In this document: positions 34,461 through 46,900 of the stretch, piece by piece
Layout of the letters: each line of letters begins with the position of its first letter
How positions within the stretch are numbered: the stretch's first letter is position 1
Assembly: GCA_039621445.1 (NCBI GenBank)
Contig: CP154955.1
Span: forward strand, 17,898,691-17,962,690
Direction: 5' to 3'
Source: Euglena gracilis
Taxonomy: Eukaryota; Euglenida; Euglenophyceae; Euglenales
DNA length: 64,000 nt
Translations under genes and position numbers: made by a program
The notes under the pieces: generated by a model
What the model saw: only the letters and a program-made list of their open reading frames with translations
Databases searched by the model: none
Told to the model about the DNA's origin: nothing

Positions 34461-34649
34461 CATTACAGTGCAGGAACAGTGAATGCAGGGGCAAATCCTG
34501 TAACCCTGTACTCAGTGGAATCTGGTTATGTTGGCCCACGGGGTCCATTTCGTGCCGCAATTGCAATCCAAGAGTTGTGCAGCAGGCTTCAGCAAAAGAA
34601 ACACCAGACATTGTGTTGGGTTAGGCAGCAGGGGAAAATGCCCACCCTT

Positions 34650-34790
34650 CGGAGTGCACAAATGCAGAGGTCAACGCGAAGCTTTTGATGCTCACCGTCA
34701 CCGAGGAGGAGCAGGGGAGGAGGTGTGGGTGTCAGCGAGACAGCATCCAGCACCGAGGGGGAGGAGTGGGGAGGATGCGGCGGTGGCCGC
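34650..34790 (-). CDS. weak exon candidate
   Basis: The minus frame LDAVSLTPTPPPLLLLGDGE then HQKLRVDLC is protein-like, but it is proline/leucine-rich and bordered by GGAGG repeats. It is listed for completeness only. Confidence 0.2.
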
Positions 34791-35189
34791 CCGTTGTAAG
34801 GAAGGGGCATGTGAGTCATAGGGTCAGCGGGGGTGGCAGTAAATGCGACAGGGAGACTTGCCCCCCCCATGCATATGTGTTCCTCCCCAAGGGTTGCCAA
34901 CGGACAAATCAGTATCACAAAAAAATACCCACCGGACAAACCAGCCGATGACGAGCCAGGCGACGAGGCGGGGGGGGGGGGCATTCAAAAACGAGGCGAC
35001 GCATGCATATGTGTATGACGAGGCGAGGGGGGGCAGGCATAAAAAAAACAAAAAAGAATCGAGCACCTCCTCTTTTGCTGCACAGTTTACCCAGAAAGTG
35101 GCCTTGGCACCCCCCCCCCAAACAAAATCATTGTCCTACCACGCAGCAAACCAGCCATGTGCAGGGGGGCAGGCTGCCCTGGGAGGAGC

Positions 35190-35330
35190 TTAGGCCGGCG
35201 CCTGCGCCGGGACGAGGAAGTTGTCGGCGAACGCCTCGTACATGGACCGGAGGGCGGGAATGGTGTGGGTCTCCCCGACGAAGAGGAAGTTGCAGCGCTC
35301 CACGGTGCGGGTCAGCACCACGGCACTGGG
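35190..35330 (-). CDS. WDR75: WDR75 last exon: C-terminal domain
   Basis: It encodes AVVLTRTVERCNFLFVGETH, TIPALRSMYEAFADNFLVPA and QAPA, then TAA at 35190-35192. The IPALRSMYEAFADNFL stretch matches the conserved IPAxxELL...F C-terminal segment of WDR75. It lacks the acidic tail and final basic helix of the human protein. Confidence 0.75.
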   Translation of the reverse strand, partial: PSAVVLTRTVERCNFLFVGETHTIPALRSMYEAFADNFLVPAQAPA

Positions 35331-36235
35331 GGCCGGGCGGGACGCTCCAACCAGCCCCCCCCCCCCCCCGCCATCCCTGTCGGGGCTGTGGACTGGAAGA
35401 AGGAGAAGAAGACGGCGACGGGGCTGGGCACGAAGGAGGACGCTGCCCCACCTAGAAAACTGCCGCCAAAGAGGTCGGTGAGACCTGTTTAGAAACAAGA
35501 AAGAGAGGCGGAGGTTTCCCCAGCTGGGGGGGGGGGGCGGCAATTGAAAAAAAAAACTTCCATACTGGACAGATTGAGTTGATGGTGCTCATGAGCATTT
35601 GCTGGAACTTCGCTGCCCAAGACCAGGGGGTGGGCCTTCTTTCCCCATCCTGCCAGAACAAAAAGGGTGGTGTGGGTCCTGCAACTGTCGTGTGGCAGAT
35701 TTGGGACGGCACAGACACAGCGGCACGCCAATTGCCTGGGGGGGGGGGAGGTGGGAACCACGCCAACCACCCATGGTGTATGTCGAAGGGGGTGACATGT
35801 CCTGGCACGGCCCACCCGGGCCGGGGGCAGGCGGTGGGGGCACCTTGGGCTTCCGGGAGGCGCCTTTAGGGCGGCCAGCCAGCGGCGGGGCCGCCTCGTG
35901 GGCGACGTCCGCCGACGTAGCGAGGACGGAGGAGGAGTTGGCCGGGGGCAAAGGCAGGGCCGGCCGCGACCGGTGTGACGGTGTGTGTGTGTGTGTGTGT
36001 TTGTGTGTGCGTGTGTGTGTGTGTGTGTTGTGTTGTGTTGCATTGTGTGTGTTGTGTATGTGTGTGTGTGTTGTGTGTGTGTGTGTGCTGTGTTGCGTTG
36101 TGTGTGTGTGTGTTGTGTGTGTGTGTGCTGTGTTGCGTTGTGTTTTTTGTCCATGTGTGTGTGTTGTGTGTTGTGTGTGTGTGTTGTGTGTGTGTGTGTG
36201 TGTGTTGTGTTGTGTGTCTGTTGTGTCTGTTGTGT

Positions 36236-36299
<64 letters not shown>

Positions 36300-39200
36300 A
36301 GGGGAAAAGACATGAACCGGGGGGTTGTTGAGCTCTGGTCTCTTCAGAGTGGGAGCAGCACTTACCGCTGGAGAAAAGAGGGCATCCCACATGACCCCCC
36401 CCAGATAGGGGCAGGCGGTAACAAACTGTGGGTACCACTGTGGTCTAGGCCCCGTTTCTGGAAGGTGTTTGATTCAATCACGGGGGAGCGACTGGGTCCC
36501 GACTGTTTTAAACACCTCCAGCTCATTCAGTTGAGGTCATACAACGGGCCCAAACTGGGTGGGATTTGCCACCCCCACAATAATTTCAACTCATTTTGCA
36601 CAAGTGACAATTTCACAGAGGCTATTGGGGAAAAAGGATTTTCTTTAAGAATTATGAAAATGTGTTTATTCTTATATTTGAAAGTGTTTGCTGAACCAAA
36701 TGCCCCCCTGGAGACCCCCAACAGAGGGGGGATACTTCAAATCTGCAAAAAAACTATTATCCAGGAGTTTGTTCCAATTTATTCTGGTTTATTGCCGAAG
36801 GAGCGTGAGAAAGGCACTGGACATGTGGTACAAATGACATCCGTGGCAACCATTGACACGGATCCCAAGCCAAAAGCCTCAAATCAAAAATAAATCACCA
36901 GCCGACAATCTTAGGATTTCCACAGTTTCGGGGAAGGGGTTCGGGCTGTCAGGGTTCAGACGCACTTTACCCCGGACGTCGGGAAAGAGGACGGGGAGGG
37001 GACGAATTTGGGCCGGCGTGCGCCTGGCGCGCCGTCCGGCCCTGGGCACGTAGGCCCGCAGGCCGCCCATGTGGTCCAGGGCGACGTAGTAGGCCCGGCC
37101 CCCGTGGCCCTGCGCCACGCCCAAGCACCCATGGTCACCGTGTCCCATTGGCGTGCCGGCGGGAAGCAGCCGGCAACGGTCGGCATGGGTGCTTGGCCAC
37201 GCCCAGCCGCCGCACCGCGCCGGGGGCGACGTTGGCCGCGGAGACGAAGCACGGCGGGGCCGGGGCTGCCCCGGCGGACGCGGGGGGTTGGGGCCCGTCC
37301 CTGGGGAGGTCGGGGAGGTCGGCCCCGGTCAATCAAAGAGGGCGGGTGACAGTTGCGCGCAAAATCCTGGACACCCCAGGGGAACAGGAAATTTCTTCAG
37401 CCAAAGCCCACCCAACCCCGGGGGAGGGGGCAGGGGGCAGCTCCTTTTTCCAGCCAACTCCTAGCCAGGCTGCGGACCCCACCCCGGGGTCGGGTGGTAA
37501 TAAAGCAAGTTGCAGCTCGGCCTGGACCAAAAAATTTTTGGCACTTTGTGCCAATGATTTTTGGAAAGGGGGTCGAAATTGGCCAAACGTGGCCATTTTT
37601 GATCGTTTGGGTTTTTACCTCAAATTTGGCTGTAAAGATCCAACCTGGCTTGATGTGGGCTTTTTTCCCCTGTTTTCGGGTGCCAGCGGGGGGCCACGCA
37701 CCACCTGTTTCCAGCCAGCCTGCCCTCCCCCCTCCCCCGGGACCCGCAGAAGAACAAAACACCTCAGCCTTGGCTCCGCCTTCAGACTTTGGCAACATTT
37801 TTTTCTCTGTCTTCGAAATCAAACAACAACTCTCTTTCTCAACACAACCACACTTCACGGGCCCAAAAGCACCACGTTGTTCTGCAGGGGGGAGGTGTTC
37901 CATGGGAGGTTATCAGTTGTCCCAAAGAGTCGCACAACTTGGGTTACTGCACACGGGAGGGACTGCTCGGTGCCTTCGGCATCTCGGGCAGGTCCCCTCG
38001 TGTCTTTAACGCTAGTTGGGCGGCGAGGACAATATAGCAACCTTGAGCAGGACGGGATCAACTGGTTGCATGAGAATCCCTCACCCTTTTCTTCAAAAAT
38101 ATCTTTCAACTTTTGATTTGTCAACAACTACCCTCCCGCCCTATGTCCAATGACCGGTAACCCTGACCGGGGGGGGGGTGGTCGTTGGACATAGGGTAGT
38201 GACCAAAAAGGTGTCCTCTGACCGGGGGGCCTGGTCGTTGGACATGGGGTCAAAAGAAAGTTGGTGGGTACCCGGGTCCCTACCCACCCAAAAATGCCCA
38301 AATTTTCCCTTCCGGCGCTTTGCGCCGAAAATTTTGGGCAATTTTGACAAATTTTTGTCCAAAAAGTGTCAAAAATGGCATTTTGGCCAAATTTTTGGCC
38401 AAATTTTGGGCAAAATTTTTCGTCCCAGCGCTTCACGCCGGGACGGGGGGTGGTCATTGGACATAGGGGGGTCGTTGGACATAGGGGGGGGGTAACTGAA
38501 ACCGCAGCCGAAGGCGATCTAACCACAGAAAGATGCGTCTGGTTGGTTGGGACATCGGCCAGCTGTGGCTGGCCGCACTCCAACCAGTCACTTGAGTTGA
38601 AATACCCCCCCCATCGTTGCCACGCCAAAGTTTCAGGAAAATGCCGTTGGCACGGGGGGGGGTCAACGACAGGCTGAGTCAACCACACAGTATTATATAA
38701 AAAAACAGACTGCGCAAGCAACAATTGGCCTCCACAATTGTACCATTGGACCTCTCATATTGCACCAAATCACCAAATTCACAGGGGAAAACATTCGAAG
38801 CCATGGCTGGGAAGAAGATCCGACACAATTCTGAAGTTTCTTGGCTGAATTTTTTTAGAAACTGCGGCCAATGCAACTAAAAAATTATGTTCCAGGAAAA
38901 TGCCGTTGACAGGGGGGTGTCAACGACACTTCCACCTCCGCATGGGTTTTTTTTTATGCTTGAGGCCTCATTGAACCTGGATGCAGGCAACAGCGTCATG
39001 TAGGCTTAAGAGGAAAGCTCTGTCGTGAAGGTAGATCCAAATTTGGTTCCAAGAGGTGTCCAGAGAGGCCCCTTGCAGGGCACTGTCCGTAGTAAACTCC
39101 ACGATGCGGTCGGCAGCCAGGACGGCGAACGCAGCGCTGCTGTGGTGGACATTGAGCTTGGGTAAGGGCGAACCCAGGGCCCAGCCATTTGGGGGAGTCG

Positions 39201-42200
39201 AACACACCTTAGAGGACGTTTGAACATTAGGGGTCATTTGCAGATACAGTTGCTGAGATCTGGATCGGTTTACCATTGACGCTCTTCCCCTTGTTCGATA
39301 ATTGACTGAACTTCTGTTCCACAAAATTCAAGTATAATGTATCTTTTAGGCTGGAAATATTGAATTTGGTTTTGATTTTATTTAAAACATATAACAGAAC
39401 TTTGTCCAATTTCATCCGTGCTCGGTCAACACATGGGTGGTGCAACATTTTGGGGCATTAGAGTGGGGGATTATGGTGTTCTTTTCTTTCTTTGCCAAAA
39501 AAAAATCGAAAAAAATCGTCTCCAGAGCAGATTAGCCAAAGCTTTACGGTGCGATATTATTCATTCATGTGTTCAACCGCCCTGCATGTGTGTGGGTGGG
39601 TGGGCGTGGGTGGGTGGGGGGAGGTGTGCTGTGGGAGGTTGGATCGAGTTTGGTTGGACCGCGGCCGGCCGCGGCCGGCCGCGGTCGGCCGCGGAAAACA
39701 GCTGTGGTTGGAACCGCGGCCGACCGCGGCCGGCCGCGGTCCAACCACAACCGAAAATTTCCATGCGTGGTTGGACAGTCATTTGGCCGCGGCCGGCCGC
39801 GGTCGGCCGCGGTCCCAACCACAGCAGGTGTGCAACGCTCTTGGTTGGAAAGGATCTGGCCGCGGCCAGCCGCGGCCAAAAACAGTTCCAACCACGAGGG
39901 GGTGTGGTTGGAAATGGGCTGGCCGCGGCTGGCCGCGGCTGGCCGCGGCCGGCCGCGGCCGGCCGCGGTCAACGACGGCTTCTGGCCATTTCCAACCAGA
40001 AGCAACCATGGAGCAATTAGCCGAGTGGTCAAAGACTATGCTGTTATAAATAGTGAAATCTAGATGCGCAGGTTCAAAACCCACATTGCTTGCTTTAGTT
40101 CACATAAATGTCCACATGAACTATTTTTTAAAAATTGGAAAATAGAGCGGTGTGGGGCTCGAACCCACGACGCTGGACGTTACGCCTTTTGCCAGCATGG
40201 ACTTGAACCACTCAGGTAAACCACTCTCTGAGCGTCATACCTGTGTTTGCAAATGGGGAGGACAGATGAACATGTTCTTGTTCCTCCCAAACAACAGGGT
40301 TTTGGGCTGGGGGTTGTTAGGTGGGGGGAGGCGTGGAGGCGGGTAGGGGGGGGACAAAATAACCGACCTAACCCTATCCCTTTCATTAACAAAATAAACC
40401 CGTTTTATCTGCCAACCCCTTCTCGGGTGCAAGTCGACCTAACCCTATCCCTTTCATTAACAAAACAAACCCCTTTTATCTGCCAACCCCTTCTCGGGTG
40501 CAAGTCGACCTAACCCTATCCCTTTCATTAACAAAATAAACCCCTTTTATCTGCCAACCCCTTCTCGGGTGCAAGTCGACCTAACCCTATCCCTTTCATT
40601 AACAAAATAAACCCGTTTTATCTGCCAACCCCTTTTATCTGCCAACCCCTTCTCGGGTGCAAGTCGACCTAACCCTATCCCTTTTATTAACAAAATAAAC
40701 CCCCTTTATCTGCCAACCCCTTTTTATCTGCCAACCCCTTTTATCTGCCAACCCCTTTTCGGGTGCAAGTCGACCTAACCCTATCCCTTTCATTAACAAA
40801 ATAAACACGTTTTATCTGCCAACCCCTTTTATCTGCCAACCCCTTCTCGGGTGCAAGTCGACCTAACCCTATCCCTTTCATTAACACAACAAACCCCTTT
40901 TATCTGCCAACCCCTTTTTATCTGCCAACCCCTTTTATCTGCCAACCCCTTTTCGGGTGCAAGTCGACCTAACCCTATCCCTTTCATTAACAAAATAAAC
41001 ACGTTTTATCTGCCAACCCCTTTTATCTGCCAATCCCTTCTCGGGTGCAAGTCGACCTAACCCTATCCCTTTCATTAACAAAATAAACCCGTTTTATCTA
41101 CCAACCCCTTTTATCTGCCAACCCCTTCTCGGGTGCAAGTCGACCTAACCCTATCCCTTTCATTAACAAAATAAACCCGTTTTATCTGCCAACCCCTTTT
41201 ATCTGCCAACCCCTTCTCGGGTGCAAGTCGACCTAACCCTATCCCTTTCATTAACAAAACAAACCCCTTTTATCTGCCAACCCCTTCTCGGGTGCAAGTC
41301 GACCTAACCCTATCCCTTTCATTAACAAAATAAACCCGTTTTATCTGCCAACCCCTTCTCGGGTGCAAGTCGACCTAACCCTATCCCTTTCATTAACAAA
41401 ATAAACCCGTTTTATCTGCCAACCCCTTTTATCTGCCAACCCCTTCTCGGGTGCAAGTCGACCTAACCCTATCCCTTTCATTAACAAAATAAACCCCCTT
41501 TATCTGCCAACCCCTTTTTATCTGCCAACCCCTTTTATCTGCCAACCCCTTTTCGGGTGCAAGTCGACCTAACCCTATCCCTTTCATTAACAAAATAAAC
41601 ACGTTTTATCTGCCAACCCCTTTTATCTGCCAATCCCTTCTCGGGTGCAAGTCGACCTAACCCTATCCCTCTCGTTTTAACAACAAACCCCTTTTATCTG
41701 CCAACCCCTTCTCGGGTGCAAGTCGACCTAACCCTATCCCTTTCATTAACAAAATAAACCCGTTTTATCTACCAACCCCTTTTATCTGCCAACCCCTTCT
41801 CGGGTGCAAGTCGACCTAACCCTATCCCTTTCATTAACAAAATAAACCCGTTTTATCTGCCAACCCCTTTTATCTGCCAACCCCTTCTCGGGTGCAAGTC
41901 GACCTAACCCTATCCCTTTCATTAACAAAACAAACCCCTTTTATCTGCCAACCCCTTCTCGGGTGCAAGTCGACCTAACCCTATCCCTTTCATTAACAAA
42001 ATAAACCCGTTTTATCTGCCAACCCCTTTTATCTGCCAACCCCTTCTCGGGTGCAAGTCGACCTAACCCTATCCCTTTCATTAACAAAACAAACCCCTTT
42101 TATCTGCCAACCCCTTCTCGGTGCAAGTCGACCTAACCCTATCCCTTTCATTAACAAAACAAACCCGTTTTATGTCTGCCAACCCCTTTTATCTGCCAAC

Positions 42201-43893
42201 CCCTTCTCGGGTGCAAGTCGACCTAACCCTATCCCTTTCATTAACAAAATAAACCCGTTTTATCTGCCAACCCCTTTTCGGGTGCAAATCGACCCCAACC
42301 CAATCCCTTTCATTAACAAAATAAACCCGTGTTATCTGCCAACCCCCAGGATGATCACCCCCAGGAATCCGCCCAGGGCCCTTTGGGTTCGCTGAGTACC
42401 TTGTAGAGACCAATCTAACAACGTTGAGCGGGAAATATTCTGCTGTTTGGACAAGACTCGTAACCCTAACCCTACTCCTTCAAATAACATCTCAAAATCT
42501 TTTTGGCCACAATGAAACACCATCGGGTTCTTTTGCAGAAATGCCAAAAATAAAAGAATGAAAAGAGAAATGAAAAAATAAAAAATAAATATAAAAACAA
42601 AAATAAAAATAAAAAAAGGTCACGTGAAATGATGTGACATGTGGGGGTGTGGGGGGTGTGGGGGTGTGGGGGGGGGTGGGGGGGTGTGGGGGGTGGGGGG
42701 GGGGGGGTGGGTGGTTGGGGTGTGGGTGGGGGGGGTGGGGGGGTGGTTGGGGGGGGGGGGGTGTTGGGGGGGGGTGTGGGCGTACTCCTTCAAATAACCT
42801 CACAAAGTCTTTTTGGCCACAATGAAACGCCATCGGGTTCTTTTGCAGAAATACCAAAAATAAAAGAATGAAAAGAGGAATGAAAAAAATAAATGTAAAT
42901 ATAAAAACAAAAATAAAAATAAAAAAAGGTCACGTGAAATGATGTGACATGTGGGGGGGGTGGGGGGTGTTGGGGGGTGGGGGGCGGGGGTGTGGGTGTG
43001 GGGGTGGGTGTGGGGGAGGGGGGGGGGTGTGGGGGGGGGGTGGGGGAGTGGAAGGGGGTGTGGGGGGGGGTGGGGGGGGGGGTGGGGGGGGGTGTGGGGG
43101 GGGGGGGGGTGGGGGGGGTGGGGGGGTGTGGGGGGTGTGGGGGGTGTGGGGGGGGGTGGGGGGGGTGTGGGGGGGGTGGGGGGGGCGGGGGGATGTGGCG
43201 GGGGGGGGGGGGGGGGGGGGTTGGGGGGGGTCTGGAATGGAATAACAGTGGATGGTCGGTGCTGGTTGGAACCGCGGCCGACCGCGGCCGACCGCGGCCG
43301 CCCGCGGCTGACCGCGGTCGGCCGCGGTCAGCCACAAGAGGCCGATGCCATTCCAACCAGACCTTTGAAAATTTTTGGTTGGTTGGAAATGAGCCGGCCG
43401 CGGCTGGCCGCGGCCATCCCACATTCCAACCAGACACCCGCTCGGTTGGAAATGTTGTCGACCGCGGCCGGCCGCGGTCGGCCGCGGCTGGCTAACTTTC
43501 CAACCATCTGAAGAAAAAAAGTGGCTTGGTTGGAACTCCAATTGGCCGCGGCCGGCCGCGGTCGGCCGCCAAACAGCCGTGGTTGGGGCCGCGGCCACCA
43601 ACCAAACTCGATCCAACCTCCCACAGCAACCCCCCCGGTGGGTGGGTGTGTGCGTGCGCGCGCGCATGTGTGTGTGTGTGTGCAAAAATGGCTTTTCGGC
43701 CGTTTGAAGATAAACAAATAATCTGGCGATACAAAGAATTTTTTAGAGGGCAGGCATGAAGAAAAAAAATAGGGACACGGACCAGAGGGTGATCCTTGGG
43801 TAGGGAGGAGGCATAACCCCCAAAACACTCTTGGGAGATTGCATTGGCAAATTATCGCCTGTGTGTGTCGCGCACACACGCACGCACGCACAT

Positions 43894-43941
<48 letters not shown>

Positions 43942-46900
43942 ACACACCTGCATCCATTGTCCCAAACACACACAAACACAGACACAAACAGAAATGCTGA
44001 ATTGGACTGAACCCTGCGAACCACACAAAGAACAGGAAGCTTCACGCTGCGAGTCAATGGCCAGGCACCTTTCCCTGGCTTCCCCGGAAAACGTTCGGGT
44101 CCCTGGAACTGCCCAACCTGTCATGTAGGAGATGCCAGGAAACCTGCCAGTGGACAATCTCCCTGCCAAACCACCAAAACTGCAGAGGGCGATTACCAAC
44201 CACCCAGTGCACCAACGTGAAAGGCTCCGTGCACGCCTTCTTTTTCCCCTGACCACCCTCTTCCCCGTTGGCGGCATCCCCCACCTCCCGACGAAACTGG
44301 CCTGTGCAAGGCGCGGTGGACGATGTCCCACGTGAAGACATGCGCCGCGCTGTGGGCCGATGGCAGGCATCAACCGGCTCCCCCAGACTGAGTCGTTTTG
44401 CACATCGGCGTTTCAAGTCCGCAGAACCAGCATCACCAACCTCACCACCTCGAATCCATGAGGGTCGACTATTGCAAACCTTTTTTTTTGACTTCTTTGG
44501 TGTTGTCGAGATTTCGACGTTTAGGGGGTCTGGCGGTCCCCCCGACTAGAAAGAATTCCTCTGGAGCTGCGCAACGCGATGCAAATGGGGTTCATTATTG
44601 TTTTTTTTGGCCGTTTTTGTCCCAAATATTACCCAAAATGGGCTTTTTCCGGTCCAAAAAAACTCCAGTGCTTCTCACTGGTCACTGTAAAATTTTTTTT
44701 CAACTAGCTGGCCCTGCTGGTGGACCCCCCCCCCCGAGATAATTCCCCTGGTAAACATTGGATTAGCTGCGGTTGACCCCCCCCCCAGGGGTACTGCATC
44801 CCCTCAAGGGGACGCCGGACCCCCGGCTGTGTCGACAGCTCAGTGTACCAAACCGTCCCTCAACTTGCCCATTATTCACTAAGAACCAGAAGCCATCCCG
44901 CGGTGGCTATTGCCTTCTGCCCCGGAAAAGAAATCAAGCAAACCAGGCGTTTCTGAGGCTGCGATCCAAGTGGACATTCAATGGCTTCTGAACCAAATCA
45001 TCCGAAGGGCAGAGTTTCCATCACACTTGTGAGACGGAAGCGGGGGGGGGGGGGGGCTGTGGTGCCAAGGAAGGGGGGTGGGCACCCCGGCCAACGCCTG
45101 GCCACCACGCTCCGCCCGTCCCGGAGCATCGCCACGCCGACCAGCGGCTGGTCCTCCACCGGCTGCGTCAGCACCGCCCCCTCGCCTGGGGTCAGGCAGG
45201 GGGAGAAGGGCGCGGAGCTCGGAGGGAAGGTGGCAAACTTATTTTGAGGGGATCTGATTCTTGGACGACTCCGCCAAAAAAAAAATTAAGGTTCACATTT
45301 CAGGTTCCCAAAAACAGCAAAAAAATATTTTCGGTGCTTTGCAACGTGCACTAATTGGTATAAACCGGCATTTACATATTTTTTTCTGCACTTCAAAAAT
45401 CCAAAAAAATCTTTCAAATTCCATCTTTTTCGTGTCTGAAATCGGGTTTTCGGTAATGTTTCAGGTAAAATTTTCATCCTCCCTGTCACTTTGCCCCATC
45501 AGGGGGGGCCTTATTTTTGGGGGAGGGTTAGGAACTAGGGAGGTGCTTAGACAAGGGGGAAATTTTTGACTGCAAAAAAATCTGGCTTGTGAAAAATTCC
45601 TCTTCTTTTGGAGGCCCACTGTTGAACTTATAGACATTCAGATGCAAAAATCAACAATATCTCACCAAATTAGAAAATTCCAAAACCCCGAAATTCTCGA
45701 GAAATCCCCTTTCAAAATGCAGTCAAAGTGAGCCGGAGAAGATGACCTCCAAAATGATGGGAAAGAACCGGGGGGGGGGGGTTGTGGGGAGGGCCAAACT
45801 GAACCATTTTCAGACAAGAACAGAGCGTCAGGCCGAAAATTCTCACTCCCACCCGGATCGACCCAAAACGCAACTTTGGCCCAAAATTATCGATATTTTC
45901 CGGCCAAAATGCCAGAAGGGAAGATTTGGCCTTTGGCGGTCCAGGTTGATCCGAACCCTCCCCTTGGCGGGTGGGGCATCTCCAATCTAAAGCTGTGACA
46001 CCCTCCTTCTGAGAAACTCTGGGCGGATCCCCAGAGGGGGGGGGTGAGATCCCCAGTACCATCTGTCTCAAAACAGAAGGGTTTCCACACAGCCATACAT
46101 CCCTGGGTGTGGAGTATGGCGCGGCAGGTTTCGGACACACGCACACGCTCGCGCGCACAGAGCAATGCGCACACATGCATGCATGTAAAACAAAACTGTA
46201 CAACTTAAAATAAAATAAAATAAAAAATAAAATAAAAGATGCATTCGAAACTGGAAACAATTGGGGTCCGTAATGTAGGGATTTCCTGGAACCTTCGGTG
46301 GGTACCACTGGAATCCTTGCACTGGGGCTACGGGGCCGGCCCCCCGCCCGGCCGGGGACGTCAGGTCGTCGCTGCGCCACAGCGTGACGTGGGCCTGGTT
46401 CGCCACCAGCACGAGGGAGCCCGCCGGGTCGTTGCTGAAGCACACCGCGCTGGGCCGCAGCGCTGGCGGCGGCCGGGCCTGAGCCCCCCCCCCCCCCGGA
46501 TCCAATCCGCCCCAACCGACAACGGAAACGCGGCCCTGGGGTCAAAATGGGGGTTTCCAAAGTTGGCCCGGAAATGTTTTTTGGCCTCCCGGACCCGGAA
46601 AAAGTGTTTTTGAGCCGAAAATGAGCGTTTTTGGACCCCGCCCCCCGGCCCCCCGTTTTGGGCCCAAATGCTATGGACTTTGGGTCATTTTCGGGTCGAA
46701 AAAGTCGAAAAAATCAAAAAAAAATTGCCCAAAACGTTTTTGGCACATTTTGGGGTGGTTGGCACCCAGACATGCCGGTGAATCTCGAGAGGGGCGAGAA
46801 AAAATCTGGGGGGGGTCAAGGAAATCCTCTTGGGGAGGGCAACCTTCCCCTGGATCGGGGGCGAGGGGTGGGGGTGAGGTGCCGCAGCGCGTCTGTTCAG

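Noticed and set aside
35975-36300. Cys/Val-rich and His/Thr-rich ORFs over GT/CA microsatellites (also 3.1, 43.9, 55.1 and 55.6 kb)
   Set aside because: Pure translation of dinucleotide repeats.
13325-42350. CRISPR-like reading of the regular arrays
   Set aside because: Whole units repeat, with no unique spacers and no cas genes; eukaryotic satellite.
39586-43640. Arg/Pro/Ala-rich and Gly-rich ORFs
   Set aside because: Translations of GGCCGCGG palindromes and G-tracts; equal openness in all frames.
44050-44450. Plus and minus ORFs of moderate protein-like composition
   Set aside because: No family motif, no consistent splice sites and no WDR75 match.
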